64,000 nucleotides of DNA from Burkholderiales bacterium (GCA_020697255.1 JAJFBE010000001.1:310001-374000); one strand, 5' to 3'. Counted from the first letter of the stretch, positions 27,113 to 35,857 are shown. Made by a program: numbers and translations. Notes: generated by a model from the sequence alone, not told the origin.

Positions 27113-27674
27113 GAGCTGTATTGTAACTATTTAGTTCTTTTGCATAATCATCCAATGCAATTTTAAATTTTTCTTTAGCTATGTTTCTTTCTCTTACTCG
27201 TTGTTCTCTTAATGCATCAACAGTAGTCAATAAATTGTAAAACTCCTTATCGGGGTTCTTCAGTACTACCTCAGGTAACCTGTCATATAATGGCTCAATT
27301 CCAACCCCCTCATCATTACCCAATACGTTAATCCATATAGGTTTATTCTCATCAGTGGGAAACGCATCTTTAAAAATTGGGGCAGCATAGCTGGTTACAA
27401 TACCTTTGCCTTTACCAACACGATTTAAAGGAAAAACATATCTAAAGCCATGCACAAAAAATTCTTCACATGCTGATAAGGCAACAATATCAGTTGTATT
27501 TGTTTTAATAAGTAATCTGGATTGCCTTAATCTTTTTAAGCTATTACTTATTTCAGATTGTGGAATTTCCAATTCAGCAGAAAGCATTTGCTGGTTCCAC
27601 GGCTTACCTTTTATTGCTATTATTTTTAACAAAACTGCTATATTTCTACCGCTAATCATCTTATATTCTTTCAT
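27108..27674 (-). CDS. winged-helix antitoxin of an AbiE-like pair
   Basis: A 188-residue protein with an N-terminal winged-helix domain (GKPWNQQMLSAELEIPQSEI, SNSLKRLRQSRLLI) and a C-terminal domain of unknown detail (VGKGKGIVTSYAAPIFKD). It sits directly before, and overlaps, the nucleotidyltransferase gene, as antitoxins AbiEi do. The ATG at 27674 is within a perfect inverted repeat, which would allow it to block its own translation or transcription. A TTG at 27680 is a poorer start. Confidence 0.72.
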   Translation of the reverse strand: MKEYKMISGRNIAVLLKIIAIKGKPWNQQMLSAELEIPQSEISNSLKRLRQSRLLIKTNTTDIVALSACEEFFVHGFRYVFPLNRVGKGKGIVTSYAAPIFKDAFPTDENKPIWINVLGNDEGVGIEPLYDRLPEVVLKNPDKEFYNLLTTVDALREQRVRERNIAKEKFKIALDDYAKELNSYNTAH

Positions 27675-27693
27675 TATCAAATATTTTGATAAT
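27673..27693. promoter_or_regulatory. perfect palindrome over the antitoxin start (operator)
   Basis: Arms ATTATCAAA (27673-27681) and TTTGATAAT (27685-27693) with loop TAT; the start codon lies at its edge. Fits negative autoregulation, known for AbiEi-type antitoxins. Confidence 0.6.
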
Positions 27694-27758
27694 TGAATTA
27701 TAACATATAGTTAATGTAGTTAAAAAGTATTTTTATACTATAAATAATAAAATAATAG

Positions 27759-27908
27759 CTTATTTCCGCTACTCTACAACAGGATGGCAACATAATTATA
27801 AATGTGGCTGCGCCTAGTTTTAAGGCACACTTAGAAAGTATCAAGAGTACAATGTATAATTGGACTCTATCTGGGGATAATTTGTCTCCTAGGCATATTA
27901 ATCATTAA
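27759..27908 (+). pseudogene. C-terminal gene relic, unassigned
   Basis: An open frame without a start reads LISATLQQDGNIIINVAAPS, then FKAHLESIKSTMYNWTLSGD, ending LSPRHINH and TAA. The composition is protein-like but the upstream part is missing and no family is recognised. The rest of the 27694-27999 gap holds nothing further. Confidence 0.35.
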
Positions 27909-27999
27909 CACATTTACATTAAAAAGCTTGATTTAAGGGGGATACAATTTAAATATAAGTGTATAATCATGCTTATTTTTATTCTAAAAGAGAAAAAAC

Positions 28000-28899
28000 A
28001 TGATTTACAAGCAAATATATTTATTTTTAGCAGCTATTAGCTTAAATTCTTTTTCTAATGCCAATAATTTACCAGCTACTAATATGGACCAAATCAATGA
28101 TAAGTTGGCCAAATTAGAAGCATCATTTGATGGAAAAATTGGAGTTTATGCTGTTGATACCAATAATGGTCAAATTATTGCTCATAGAGCTGATGAATGT
28201 TTTCCTGTACAAAGCACCATGAAAATGATTGGAGCGGCAGCATTGTTAAAGCGTAGTGAAACGAATAAGAGGCTGTTACAAGAGAAAATTCATTATACAC
28301 AAAGCGACTTAATTGGTTTTAGTCATGTTACCAGGCACAACTTGTCCAGTGGAATGACATTAAAAGATTTGGCAGAAGCTTCAGTTACTTATAGTGATGA
28401 CACTGCAATAAATGTTATTATGAGGAAATTTGGTGGACCTAAATTTGCAACTGATTTTGCGCATTCTATAGGCAATAGTTCATATAATGTAACGCATTAT
28501 GATGGATATATGAATTCTAACCCAAAGAGTCAGGACGATACTGCTACGCCCAAAGATATGGCAATAAGCGTTCAAAAGTTACTGCTGGGCGATACTTTGA
28601 CAAAAACAAATCAGCAACAACTCCTCACCTGGATGAGAAATTCAGTTACCAGTTATAAAATGATCCGAACTGGTGCCCCAATTGGCTTTGCCGTTGCGGA
28701 TAAATCCGGTGGAGATAATGACTACGGTGTACGTAATGACATTGGTATTATGTGGTCGCCAGCATGTAAACCTATTATATTAGCAATATATACGATACGG
28801 AATAAAAAAGAAGAAAAAAGCCGGGATGATATTGTAGCTGCAACAACAACTGCTATATCTGATGAATTTGCAAAACAGGATAGTTGCTTTAAAGAGTAA
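28000..28899 (+). CDS. class A beta-lactamase-like enzyme, divergent
   Basis: A 299-residue exported serine hydrolase with a signal peptide (MIYKQIYLFLAAISLNSFS). It has the class A layout: S72TMK (nucleophile Ser and Lys), Y131SDD where class A enzymes have SDN, H166YDGYMN in place of the Omega-loop ExELN (the general-base Glu is Asp168), DDTATPKDM, and K235SG for KTG. It is complete and not truncated. The substitutions at two catalytic motifs make it unusual; it may be a low-activity lactamase or a peptidoglycan/other hydrolase. It is flanked by minus-strand genes and appears to be a single-gene unit. Confidence 0.85.
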   Translation: MIYKQIYLFLAAISLNSFSNANNLPATNMDQINDKLAKLEASFDGKIGVYAVDTNNGQIIAHRADECFPVQSTMKMIGAAALLKRSETNKRLLQEKIHYTQSDLIGFSHVTRHNLSSGMTLKDLAEASVTYSDDTAINVIMRKFGGPKFATDFAHSIGNSSYNVTHYDGYMNSNPKSQDDTATPKDMAISVQKLLLGDTLTKTNQQQLLTWMRNSVTSYKMIRTGAPIGFAVADKSGGDNDYGVRNDIGIMWSPACKPIILAIYTIRNKKEEKSRDDIVAATTTAISDEFAKQDSCFKE

Positions 28900-28995
28900 A
28901 GGGTTATATACAATTAATATACTCAAATAAAAAATATATTTTAGACTTTTTTACTTCTTTGAAAGATATTGTAAAACAGTATCAGATGACAAATA

Positions 28996-29655
28996 TTACT
29001 TCTTTCCAAGAATTTCTGGTATAAGTTTAGCAATTGCAGTACCCAACAGCAAATGGCCAGTTTCATCAAAATGTATTCCATCAACTGGAGATGGTTTAAT
29101 AATTGCAGCGGCATCTAAAAAATGGCATTTTTCATGTTGGCAAATTTCTTTATAATATTTTGCCAAATCCTTAGATTTACTTTCTGCCCCAACAAATAAG
29201 TCTTTAAAATCACCGACCCCTTCAATTGCATGATGTGGAGAAATGATTAAGATTTCTACATTAGAATTATTTGCGCCAATTGGCATTGACTTAATTAACC
29301 ATATTAGCTGCCTTATCCCAGCTGCGATTTCAGAAGCGTTAAGATTAAACCTGCTTTTTAGCTCATTTGTACCTAACATAACAGTTATTAAATCTAATGG
29401 ATAATGTGAAAGTAAGCAAGGTTGCAAATAGGTTTTACCATTAGCCATAAATGGTAAAAAAGGATCATCAAGTATAGCATTACGACCATTTAGACCTTCT
29501 TCAATTATTTCATATTCAGGTCCAAGAATTTTTGCCATAACTCCCGCATACCTTTGATTTTTTGAATAACGCGATGCCGTACTATTAGCCGCATTAAAGC
29601 TGCCTGGAATAAATCCCCATGTATGTGAGTCACCAAAAACCAGAATTTTTTTCAT
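28996..29655 (-). CDS. SGNH/GDSL hydrolase
   Basis: A 219-residue esterase-type protein of the SGNH superfamily: block I FGDSHTWGF with the nucleophile Ser, block III GTNELKSRF (Gly/Asn oxyanion), block V DGIHFDETGH with the catalytic Asp and His. There is no signal peptide; ATG 29655 is preferred because AGGAA precedes it. Similar to arylesterase/acyl-CoA-thioesterase-like enzymes; the substrate is unknown. Confidence 0.88.
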   Translation of the reverse strand: MKKILVFGDSHTWGFIPGSFNAANSTASRYSKNQRYAGVMAKILGPEYEIIEEGLNGRNAILDDPFLPFMANGKTYLQPCLLSHYPLDLITVMLGTNELKSRFNLNASEIAAGIRQLIWLIKSMPIGANNSNVEILIISPHHAIEGVGDFKDLFVGAESKSKDLAKYYKEICQHEKCHFLDAAAIIKPSPVDGIHFDETGHLLLGTAIAKLIPEILGKK

Positions 29656-29708
29656 ATTATTTCCTATTAACTCTATCAATTCTTACTAAATTCATCTGTA
29701 TACTCTTC

Positions 29709-30494
29709 CTAGCTTAATAATTTATCAATAAAAGGTAATATAAGCGGTACTACCGCATCTGAATACCAATATGCCTGGGCATGATCCAAACCTGAGAGAA
29801 TACATATTTCAGCATTGGGAATGATTTTAGAGGCCTCTTTCATTTCAATAAGCTCATCTGCTAATTCTCCACAAATTAATAATACAGGCTTATCAATTCG
29901 ATCTAATTTCTCTGTGACAGCAGGCCATGGGTTTTTATTTGCTGCAGCATAAGCATTTGGATCATTTTTTAGAAAAGTATTTTCAATTGCAGCCGGAAAA
30001 TTCTGAGCCATATATTTATTCATTTCTTTAACAACCTTTTCCATTCCCCCCTCCTCTGCCCAAATAGAAAAAGCATTAATAAGCTTATTTTCTGAAGTGC
30101 CCATTCCATTTAAAATAAAGGCTCGAAAAAATGAAGCATATTCTGCATGTGCTGCTAGTTCATAGCCTAAACGAGCCCCCATAGAACCACCAAAAAAAAT
30201 TGCATTATTAATATCTAAGTGTTGTAATACAGCAATGGTATCGGTAGCTAGAAGATGCATACTGTATACTGAAGGATCATATACTTTATCACTTTGGCCA
30301 TATCCAAGATAGTCAATTAAAATCAATCGAAAATGTGGAGATAATTTTTCAACATAACCTAAAGATTTCCAATCCTCAGAGCTATTGCCATCACCATGCT
30401 GCATAACTATAACCTGCTTATTCGACGAACCAATATCTTCATAATATACTCTTCCGATTGGAGAAGAATTTCTCATAACTGAAACATAAGACAT
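29709..30494 (-). CDS. alpha/beta hydrolase
   Basis: A 261-residue alpha/beta hydrolase: VIVMQHGDGNSSEDW (oxyanion), LILIDYLGYGQSDK, nucleophile elbow FGGSMGARLG, Asp near LLICGELAD and His in SGLDHAQ. Related to haloalkane dehalogenase/lactonase-like enzymes. It is adjacent to the GDSL hydrolase (53 bp) on the same strand. Confidence 0.88.
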   Translation of the reverse strand: MSYVSVMRNSSPIGRVYYEDIGSSNKQVIVMQHGDGNSSEDWKSLGYVEKLSPHFRLILIDYLGYGQSDKVYDPSVYSMHLLATDTIAVLQHLDINNAIFFGGSMGARLGYELAAHAEYASFFRAFILNGMGTSENKLINAFSIWAEEGGMEKVVKEMNKYMAQNFPAAIENTFLKNDPNAYAAANKNPWPAVTEKLDRIDKPVLLICGELADELIEMKEASKIIPNAEICILSGLDHAQAYWYSDAVVPLILPFIDKLLS

Positions 30495-30599
30495 AACTTA
30501 CCTCCATAGTGTTTTATAATAATAACCACATGCGCCCCATTTAATTTAAGATCCACAATTTTCTCCTTTATATTTAGCCAATAATATAAATGTCAGCAT

Positions 30600-30881
30600 T
30601 TAATTTAATCTTAATGCATCTGATATAAATGGTGCATCAAAATTAATAATTTCTATTTCAACAAGTTTTTCAATAACAAATGAATCTTCCGCCAAAATTT
30701 TCATTAGCTTATCTTTATCCATTGATTTGCTGATAATTATTCCGCCTCTCTTCTCACGTAGCGGACCTGCCATGATAAAATCCCCACTTTTGATATATTG
30801 CTCTACCCATTCAATATGCTTAGCACGATGTGGATCTAATTGCATAGCGGGAACAATACAATTACTAATAATCACAAACAT
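30600..30881 (-). CDS. YCII-related protein
   Basis: A 93-residue YciI-like protein: MFVIISNCIV, HRAKHIEWVEQYIKSGDFIM, AGPLREKRGGIIISKSMDKD and a C-terminal ferredoxin-like strand. AAGGGGGA precedes the ATG. The promoter motif at 30952-31000 is shared with three other genes in this region. Confidence 0.82.
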   Translation of the reverse strand: MFVIISNCIVPAMQLDPHRAKHIEWVEQYIKSGDFIMAGPLREKRGGIIISKSMDKDKLMKILAEDSFVIEKLVEIEIINFDAPFISDALRLN

Positions 30882-30951
30882 AAATTCCCCCTTTAGAAAA
30901 ATTAATATAATACTTTTAACTTATATGCCTTGACTGACAGTCTAAGTCCAC

Positions 30952-31000
30952 ATTATAGCCAAATTAATATCAATTAACTATTCGTATTAAATACGGTATA
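30952..31000 (-). promoter_or_regulatory. shared promoter/operator motif, copy c
   Basis: Minus-strand TATAAT at 30957-30952, spacer 17, TAGTTA at 30980-30975, then CGTAT TAA ATACG palindrome (30983-30995). Drives the YCII gene. Confidence 0.6.
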
Positions 31001-31112
31001 TTAGATATCATGCTATATACCGGATTTGATATTGAAATGAGGGAATAGGAATATACTTTCTAGAAGCAGTAATTGATAGTTAAAGCATTTTTAATAATAA
31101 GAGCTTTGTACT

Positions 31113-31415
31113 TTACCCAATTTGTTTATAAAAGATCACTGAAACACCATGCATTTTAACTAATTTACCAAGAATGTTGGTCCTAAAATTAATGATGTAT
31201 GGCTGGTTTGAATGTAAATCTAAAGCATCTTTATCTTTAAATCGCTCTAGTACAGTAAACATATTAACATTATCCAAATTTTGAGTTAAGATATAACTTA
31301 TGCAACCGGCTTCTAGTCTTGTTGGTCCCAAAAGATCAGTCAATGCCAGTTTTAATTCATTTGCCTTCCCATCTTGTGCTACAAATGTAGCAACTCCAAT
31401 TATTTCATCACTCAT
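31113..31415 (-). CDS. ABM family (antibiotic biosynthesis monooxygenase-like) protein
   Basis: A 100-residue dimeric-barrel protein: IIGVATFVAQDGKANELKLA, LLGPTRLEAGCISYILTQ, FTVLERFKDKDALDLHSNQP, a pattern typical of ABM/YgiN-like quinol or heme-degrading monooxygenases. The substrate is unknown. A GGGGCGG ribosome site precedes the ATG, and a palindromic repeat lies just upstream at 31451. Confidence 0.85.
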   Translation of the reverse strand: MSDEIIGVATFVAQDGKANELKLALTDLLGPTRLEAGCISYILTQNLDNVNMFTVLERFKDKDALDLHSNQPYIINFRTNILGKLVKMHGVSVIFYKQIG

Positions 31416-31450
31416 ACCCGCCCCTTTTAAAACAAATTTCTATAATATAT

Positions 31451-31477
31451 GGATCCCCGACCAGGTCGGGAATGACA
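31451..31477. repeat. GGRATGACA palindromic repeat, copy 3
   Basis: GGATCCCCGACC / GGTCGGGAATGACA, between the ABM and SDR genes. Confidence 0.75.
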
Positions 31478-31480
31478 AGC

Positions 31481-32434
31481 TTAAAAAATATTAACCCCCG
31501 TTAATTTGGCAGTTAAATCCCAAAGCTTTTTGGCTTCTTCAATATTTGCTGCATAATCACAAACGCCACAAAATGGTTCTGTATATTCTGCTGCAAGCTT
31601 AGAAATTTCACAATCTTCACAATAGAGGCCGCCTAAGCCTTTTAATTTTGGTGAAGTTGCTGCCCATAACTGAGTAGCAGCCCCCTGCTCCAAAGTTTTA
31701 AACGTAGGATCTGCAGGCTTACCTTGTTTATCAAGCCAACCTTCTGCAATCATTTCCCTTGACGTCAAATGTCTTTGCAGCGGTGTAAATATTTTCCCAG
31801 GATGTAGTGAAAAAGCACGTATATCATATTGTTTACCATATTCATCCAACTGCAATGCAAATAAAGCATTTGCAGTTTTGGACTGGCCATAAGCTATCCA
31901 TTTATCGTAGGGTTCTTTTTCAAAATGAATATCTTCCCACCTTATCGGTGAGTTATGATGTCCTGCAGATGAAACACATACTATTCTTGCACCTGGATTA
32001 AATTTATTCCAGATCAGATTCGTTAATACATAATGACCAATATGATTAATGGCAAACTGCGCCTCCCACCCTGGACCAACTCTAATTTCAGGGCAGGCCA
32101 TAATACCTGCATTACAAATTAGTATATCCACACCAATTTTTCTACTTAAAATATCATTTGCAAACTTTTTAATACTTGATAAATCAGCTAAATCTAACTC
32201 TTTTACAGTAGTATTTGGTATATTCTTTAACACTTCTCGAGCTACAGCGGTATCGCGTGCACCAACAATTACATTAACACCTACAGATGCTAATGTCTTT
32301 GTCGACTGTAAACCCAGACCTGAATGGCCCCCGGTAATAATTGCTGTTTTCCCAACCAAATTTAAACCAGCCACCACTTCTGAAGCCGTAGATGATTTAT
32401 TAAATCCAGAATTAATAGGTAATTGAATTCTCAT
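31481..32434 (-). CDS. SDR family oxidoreductase
   Basis: A 317-residue short-chain dehydrogenase of the extended retinol-dehydrogenase-like type: TAIITGGHSGLGLQS (TGxxxGxG), ILICNAGIMA, NHIGHYVLTN, IVCVSSAGH with the catalytic Ser, and Y-GQSK (IAYGQSKTANALF) with the catalytic Tyr-Lys. All catalytic residues are present, in contrast to the SDR at 15020. The product is unknown. Confidence 0.88.
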   Translation of the reverse strand: MRIQLPINSGFNKSSTASEVVAGLNLVGKTAIITGGHSGLGLQSTKTLASVGVNVIVGARDTAVAREVLKNIPNTTVKELDLADLSSIKKFANDILSRKIGVDILICNAGIMACPEIRVGPGWEAQFAINHIGHYVLTNLIWNKFNPGARIVCVSSAGHHNSPIRWEDIHFEKEPYDKWIAYGQSKTANALFALQLDEYGKQYDIRAFSLHPGKIFTPLQRHLTSREMIAEGWLDKQGKPADPTFKTLEQGAATQLWAATSPKLKGLGGLYCEDCEISKLAAEYTEPFCGVCDYAANIEEAKKLWDLTAKLTGVNIF

Positions 32435-32505
32435 ATATTTTCTTTTATAAAAGTCTTTTGTCTGTCTATTGTTGGCTATAGCTATTAAATTAACCCGGTA
32501 CTTAG

Positions 32506-33330
32506 TTATCTAAAACCTCTAATCAAAGTATTATTAAAAAAACCGCTTATAATATTATTGTTATTTTCAAACGATTTGAGCTCATCTATATATTTATTTA
32601 ATTCACTCTCAATAAATACTTTATTCTTAAGTAAGTTTGCTTTACTGTTTATGATTGCTAATCGGAAGAGAGTCTTTTCTTCAGGTGTTGTTAGAATTGG
32701 TTGATGACGTCTTGCATATATATCTTTAAATCCTGTGTCTTTTAACATAAAGTATATGCTATCTGCCAGGGCTAATTCTGAATTGTAGATTTCACCAATT
32801 TTTATAAATGTATTACACCATTTTTGAACAACATAGCTTTTTGGAACACTAAAATGTCCTGAATTAATGAGATTTAATGCTTCATAAACAAATACACCGT
32901 GGGATTTTAATAGCTTATATATATTTGTGATATGTTCTTTTACTGGTGCACAAAACTCTAAAACCCACCTACCAAATATAAAATCAAAGGTTTGATCTAA
33001 TAAGCCTAAATTATTAATATCCATACTAATAAAATCAATATTCGATATACCGGCTTTTTTTGCATTATCTCTAGCAATCTCAAGAGTATCATTACTATAA
33101 TCAACCGCCGTTACTTTGCCATTAGGAAGTATTTGTTGTGCAATCAATATTGCAGTATGTCCGTACCCACATCCTATTTCTAAAACATTTTTATTACTGC
33201 TTAAACCACTTTCTTTCAAAAATTGGAATGTAACCGGATTATAAACATTATTGATTATTCTCAATCTTTCACTATCTGTATTTCCTGTTCCAATAAAATA
33301 ATTTTTATTACTCAAAGTTTGATCTTTCAA
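32506..33330 (-). CDS. class I SAM-dependent methyltransferase
   Basis: A 274-residue protein with motif I NVLEIGCGYGHTAILIA, acidic VTAVDYSNDTLEIA, and FDFIFGRWVLEF. It starts at TTG 33330, 14 nt after the upstream gene stop, with no strong ribosome site, so the start is uncertain. It shares an operon with the unknown gene at 33345-34148. Substrate unknown. Confidence 0.8.
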   Translation of the reverse strand: MKDQTLSNKNYFIGTGNTDSERLRIINNVYNPVTFQFLKESGLSSNKNVLEIGCGYGHTAILIAQQILPNGKVTAVDYSNDTLEIARDNAKKAGISNIDFISMDINNLGLLDQTFDFIFGRWVLEFCAPVKEHITNIYKLLKSHGVFVYEALNLINSGHFSVPKSYVVQKWCNTFIKIGEIYNSELALADSIYFMLKDTGFKDIYARRHQPILTTPEEKTLFRLAIINSKANLLKNKVFIESELNKYIDELKSFENNNNIISGFFNNTLIRGFR

Positions 33331-33344
33331 AATATAATAAATTG

Positions 33345-34148
33345 TTAGGATTGTACCATAGTGTGGTTCTGATTGTTATGTGCAAGATGAAATGGATCTA
33401 TATTTTTGGCAATTAACCATTTATCATGAAGCCACATCTGAGTTTGGCGCTCCATTTTCTCAAAATCCCAACTCACATTGCGTTCAAAAGTGATAATCCG
33501 ACCTACCCCATCCACAATAACCCATGCCCAAAGAGATGTTTTAGGTAGATACATTTTTACCTTTAACCCACAACTAATATTAGTTTTCCCATAAGAATTA
33601 AATGTTTCATTATGAATATCAATCCAGTTTAATTCAACGTTATCAATAGGTAATACCGGGTCAAAAATCATTCTACTGCCAATATCGATAGGATTTAATT
33701 GCGGAGTTACTGTATCATATTTTATTAGATCCGGAGCTAATTTTTTTAAAAATTGCAGCGCTTTTTCAAGAGACATTTGATGCTCTGCCACTTTATCACT
33801 ACCATTATTATCTAACCTTGTATAACCTAATAAATAGCCTGTACCTTCCTCATAAATTAAACTAATATGACCACTATTTAGGCAATCCTGACTACCTTTT
33901 GGCTTTAAACGTAACCATATCGCATCCAATGCAGGAAGTTCCTTTCCTTGGAAATAAGATATCCTTTTTGCCACACTTAATACATATTCTTCCGGATTAA
34001 CTTGTTTATCAATTAAATTTAATAATTCTACATATTTGTTATTAACTATACTTATCTGCTCAGTATTAATTGGCCCACTACTACCCCAGATATCATATTT
34101 TGGTATTATTTGTTTATGTGGCTTTCCACTGCTTCCATATTTAATCAT
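33345..34148 (-). CDS. conserved-looking protein of unknown function
   Basis: A 267-residue soluble protein that I do not recognise. It has an N-terminal segment rich in polar residues (YGSSGKPHKQIIPKYDIWG), a middle with GYLLGYTRLDNNGS and a C-terminal tryptophan-rich part (LWAWVIVDGVGRIITFERN, TQMWLHDKWL). Start ATG 34148 is chosen for the upstream GGGAT; an in-frame ATG is 12 nt earlier. It is 14 bp upstream of the methyltransferase and has the most perfect of the four shared promoter operators (34215-34237), so the two genes form one regulated unit. Confidence 0.6.
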   Translation of the reverse strand: MIKYGSSGKPHKQIIPKYDIWGSSGPINTEQISIVNNKYVELLNLIDKQVNPEEYVLSVAKRISYFQGKELPALDAIWLRLKPKGSQDCLNSGHISLIYEEGTGYLLGYTRLDNNGSDKVAEHQMSLEKALQFLKKLAPDLIKYDTVTPQLNPIDIGSRMIFDPVLPIDNVELNWIDIHNETFNSYGKTNISCGLKVKMYLPKTSLWAWVIVDGVGRIITFERNVSWDFEKMERQTQMWLHDKWLIAKNIDPFHLAHNNQNHTMVQS

Positions 34149-34188
34149 ATTATATCCCATAAAATTAGACTATTGCCAACAGGCATGA

Positions 34189-34237
34189 ATTATAACCAAA
34201 TAAATACGAATTAAGTATCCGTACTAAATACGGATAC
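34189..34237 (-). promoter_or_regulatory. shared promoter/operator motif, copy d (best match)
   Basis: Minus-strand TATAAT at 34194-34189, 17-nt spacer, TACTTA at 34217-34212, and a perfect palindrome with arms GTATCCGTA and TACGGATAC (34215-34237, loop CTAAA). The palindrome ends at the -35, a position typical of an activator contacting polymerase. Confidence 0.65.
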
Positions 34238-34330
34238 TGACATTAAGCGTCTAAATTGCAGAGGCAAACGATTTCCTTAGCAGAGCAATACGTTTGGAGC
34301 AGCTAAATATACTTTTGATCAGCAGCCATA

Positions 34331-34362
34331 TACACATAATCAACATTTGTTGATTTTGTGTA
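34331..34362. repeat. hairpin, first of tandem pair
   Basis: TACACATAATCAACA (34331-34345) pairs with TGTTGATTTTGTGTA (34348-34362), one mismatch, loop TT. The second copy is at 34385-34416, 54 bp apart. Confidence 0.7.
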
Positions 34363-34384
34363 GCATAATTAGTTATAAAATATA

Positions 34385-34416
34385 TACACATAATTGACAT
34401 TTGTCGATTTTGTGTA
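34385..34416. repeat. hairpin, second of tandem pair
   Basis: TACACATAATTGACA pairs with TGTCGATTTTGTGTA. Compared with the first copy an A-T pair became G-C, a compensatory change that keeps the stem. Confidence 0.7.
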
Positions 34417-34587
34417 GATAAAACAAGACTTATTTTCAGGAGTTATTATTGAACTATCTATACATCATGAGGATATAGTTTTCCTATATTAATTCATATT
34501 AATGGTGTACATGATAAAGTATTGGAAAGCGATTATTTTATGAATATTATTACTTTTGAAGAGCTATTGGCATAACTAATTAATTCT

Positions 34588-34606
34588 GAGCTAGTCGGAA
34601 ATGACA
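34588..34606. repeat. half copy of the GGRATGACA repeat
   Basis: GAGCTAGTCGGAAATGACA; similar to the 3' half of the copy at 31451, including the following AAGCTTAAAAA. Confidence 0.5.
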
Positions 34607-34616
34607 AGCTTAAAAA

Positions 34617-35831
34617 TTAATGAATAGGCTTAGCTACTTTTAATGATACATACGTTAGGCAGCTAATTAGGATAAGCCATATAGCAATAAATGACATATG
34701 CCCACTGATTTTATATAAATAGTCTTCTACAATTGGAGTTAACCCACCAATTAGAGACATTCCTAAAGCAAAACTAAATGCTACACCACGATAACGGCAG
34801 GATACGGGAAATATTTGCTTTAAAAAAGCATTCGATGGTCCAAATAATAATTCATTTAATATAATGAGAGCTACTTCTGCAATGATCACTATTAAGATTA
34901 CTTTGCTATCAAGCATATAACATAATGGAATAGCTAATATTATTAATAACTTTGCTGCCAATTTCATAGTTTTAGCAGATGTAAATTTATCTGCAAGTAA
35001 ACCAGAAACTAGTAAAGAAATTACTGCAACAACTGATAGTAAAAATTGTAAGCTCATAAAATTTGTATTATTTAAGTGACTCCTGAGCTTTAGTATTGGA
35101 TTTACAAATACTAAAATTGTAGTAAATGGCGTAGTAATAAAACCACCGATACAAATACCAGCAAATAATTGTTTTGGATATTGTCTAACTAATTTAAAAA
35201 AGGATATATTACGGCTTAATTGCTCGTGACTGGTAGAATCCTGCATATTTGTTCGCCAATAGATGGTAATCAGCCCAAAAATTCCGCCAATAATAAATGC
35301 CAATCTCCAGTTGGGATGTGAATTATTTGACCAAATAATAACCATCCCTATCAGAGAGGACATAACTGATCCGGCTAATGCCATAGCCGATAAAATTGCA
35401 CCAACTGCCCCGCTATTACTAGACGGAGATAACTCAACAACATAAATTCCCGCACCACTATATTCACCACCATAACATAGCATTTGAACTGAACGAATAA
35501 TTATGAGTAAGAATATCGAGTAAATTCCTATACTGGTAAACCCCGGCAACAGACCAATACCCAATGTTGCAAATGCGATCCCATACATAGAAATTATCAG
35601 TGCTGTTCTTCGCCCATATTTATCACCTATCATTCCAAAAACCAAACCACCAATAGGTCTTGCTATTTGGGTAATTAAAATTGCATAAAATCCCATAACT
35701 AATGATTGATAATCATTTTTTTGGGCAAAAAATACCGGCGCTAAAAATGGTAAGAACATGCTAAATATTGAATAATCATAATATTCAATTAGTGTGCCAA
35801 GAGATGCAACAGCTATAGATTTTTTAATCAC
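34617..35831 (-). CDS. MHS-type MFS transporter (ProP-like)
   Basis: A 404-residue inner-membrane transporter of the metabolite:H+ symporter family, with LGTLIEYYDYSIFSMFLPFL, ARPIGGLVFGMIGDKYGRRT (MFS A-motif) and GGEYSGAG. About twelve hydrophobic segments. ATG at 35903 would overlap the GFA gene by 46 bp; GTG at 35831 with GGTAATAAA upstream starts MIKKSIAVASLGTL, matching the usual family start, so it is used here. The substrate is unknown (proline, betaine or a carboxylate by family). Confidence 0.85.
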   Translation of the reverse strand: MIKKSIAVASLGTLIEYYDYSIFSMFLPFLAPVFFAQKNDYQSLVMGFYAILITQIARPIGGLVFGMIGDKYGRRTALIISMYGIAFATLGIGLLPGFTSIGIYSIFLLIIIRSVQMLCYGGEYSGAGIYVVELSPSSNSGAVGAILSAMALAGSVMSSLIGMVIIWSNNSHPNWRLAFIIGGIFGLITIYWRTNMQDSTSHEQLSRNISFFKLVRQYPKQLFAGICIGGFITTPFTTILVFVNPILKLRSHLNNTNFMSLQFLLSVVAVISLLVSGLLADKFTSAKTMKLAAKLLIILAIPLCYMLDSKVILIVIIAEVALIILNELLFGPSNAFLKQIFPVSCRYRGVAFSFALGMSLIGGLTPIVEDYLYKISGHMSFIAIWLILISCLTYVSLKVAKPIH

Positions 35832-35857
35832 TTTATTACCTATCGGTGGAGGTATAT

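Larger units (their letters stand above)
34238..34616. other. gene-free stretch with tandem hairpins and a possible relic
   Basis: Contains the hairpins at 34331 and 34385, a half repeat at 34588-34606 and a short open frame 34540-34575 ending ITFEELLA that may be the tail of a decayed gene. No intact gene. Confidence 0.4.
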
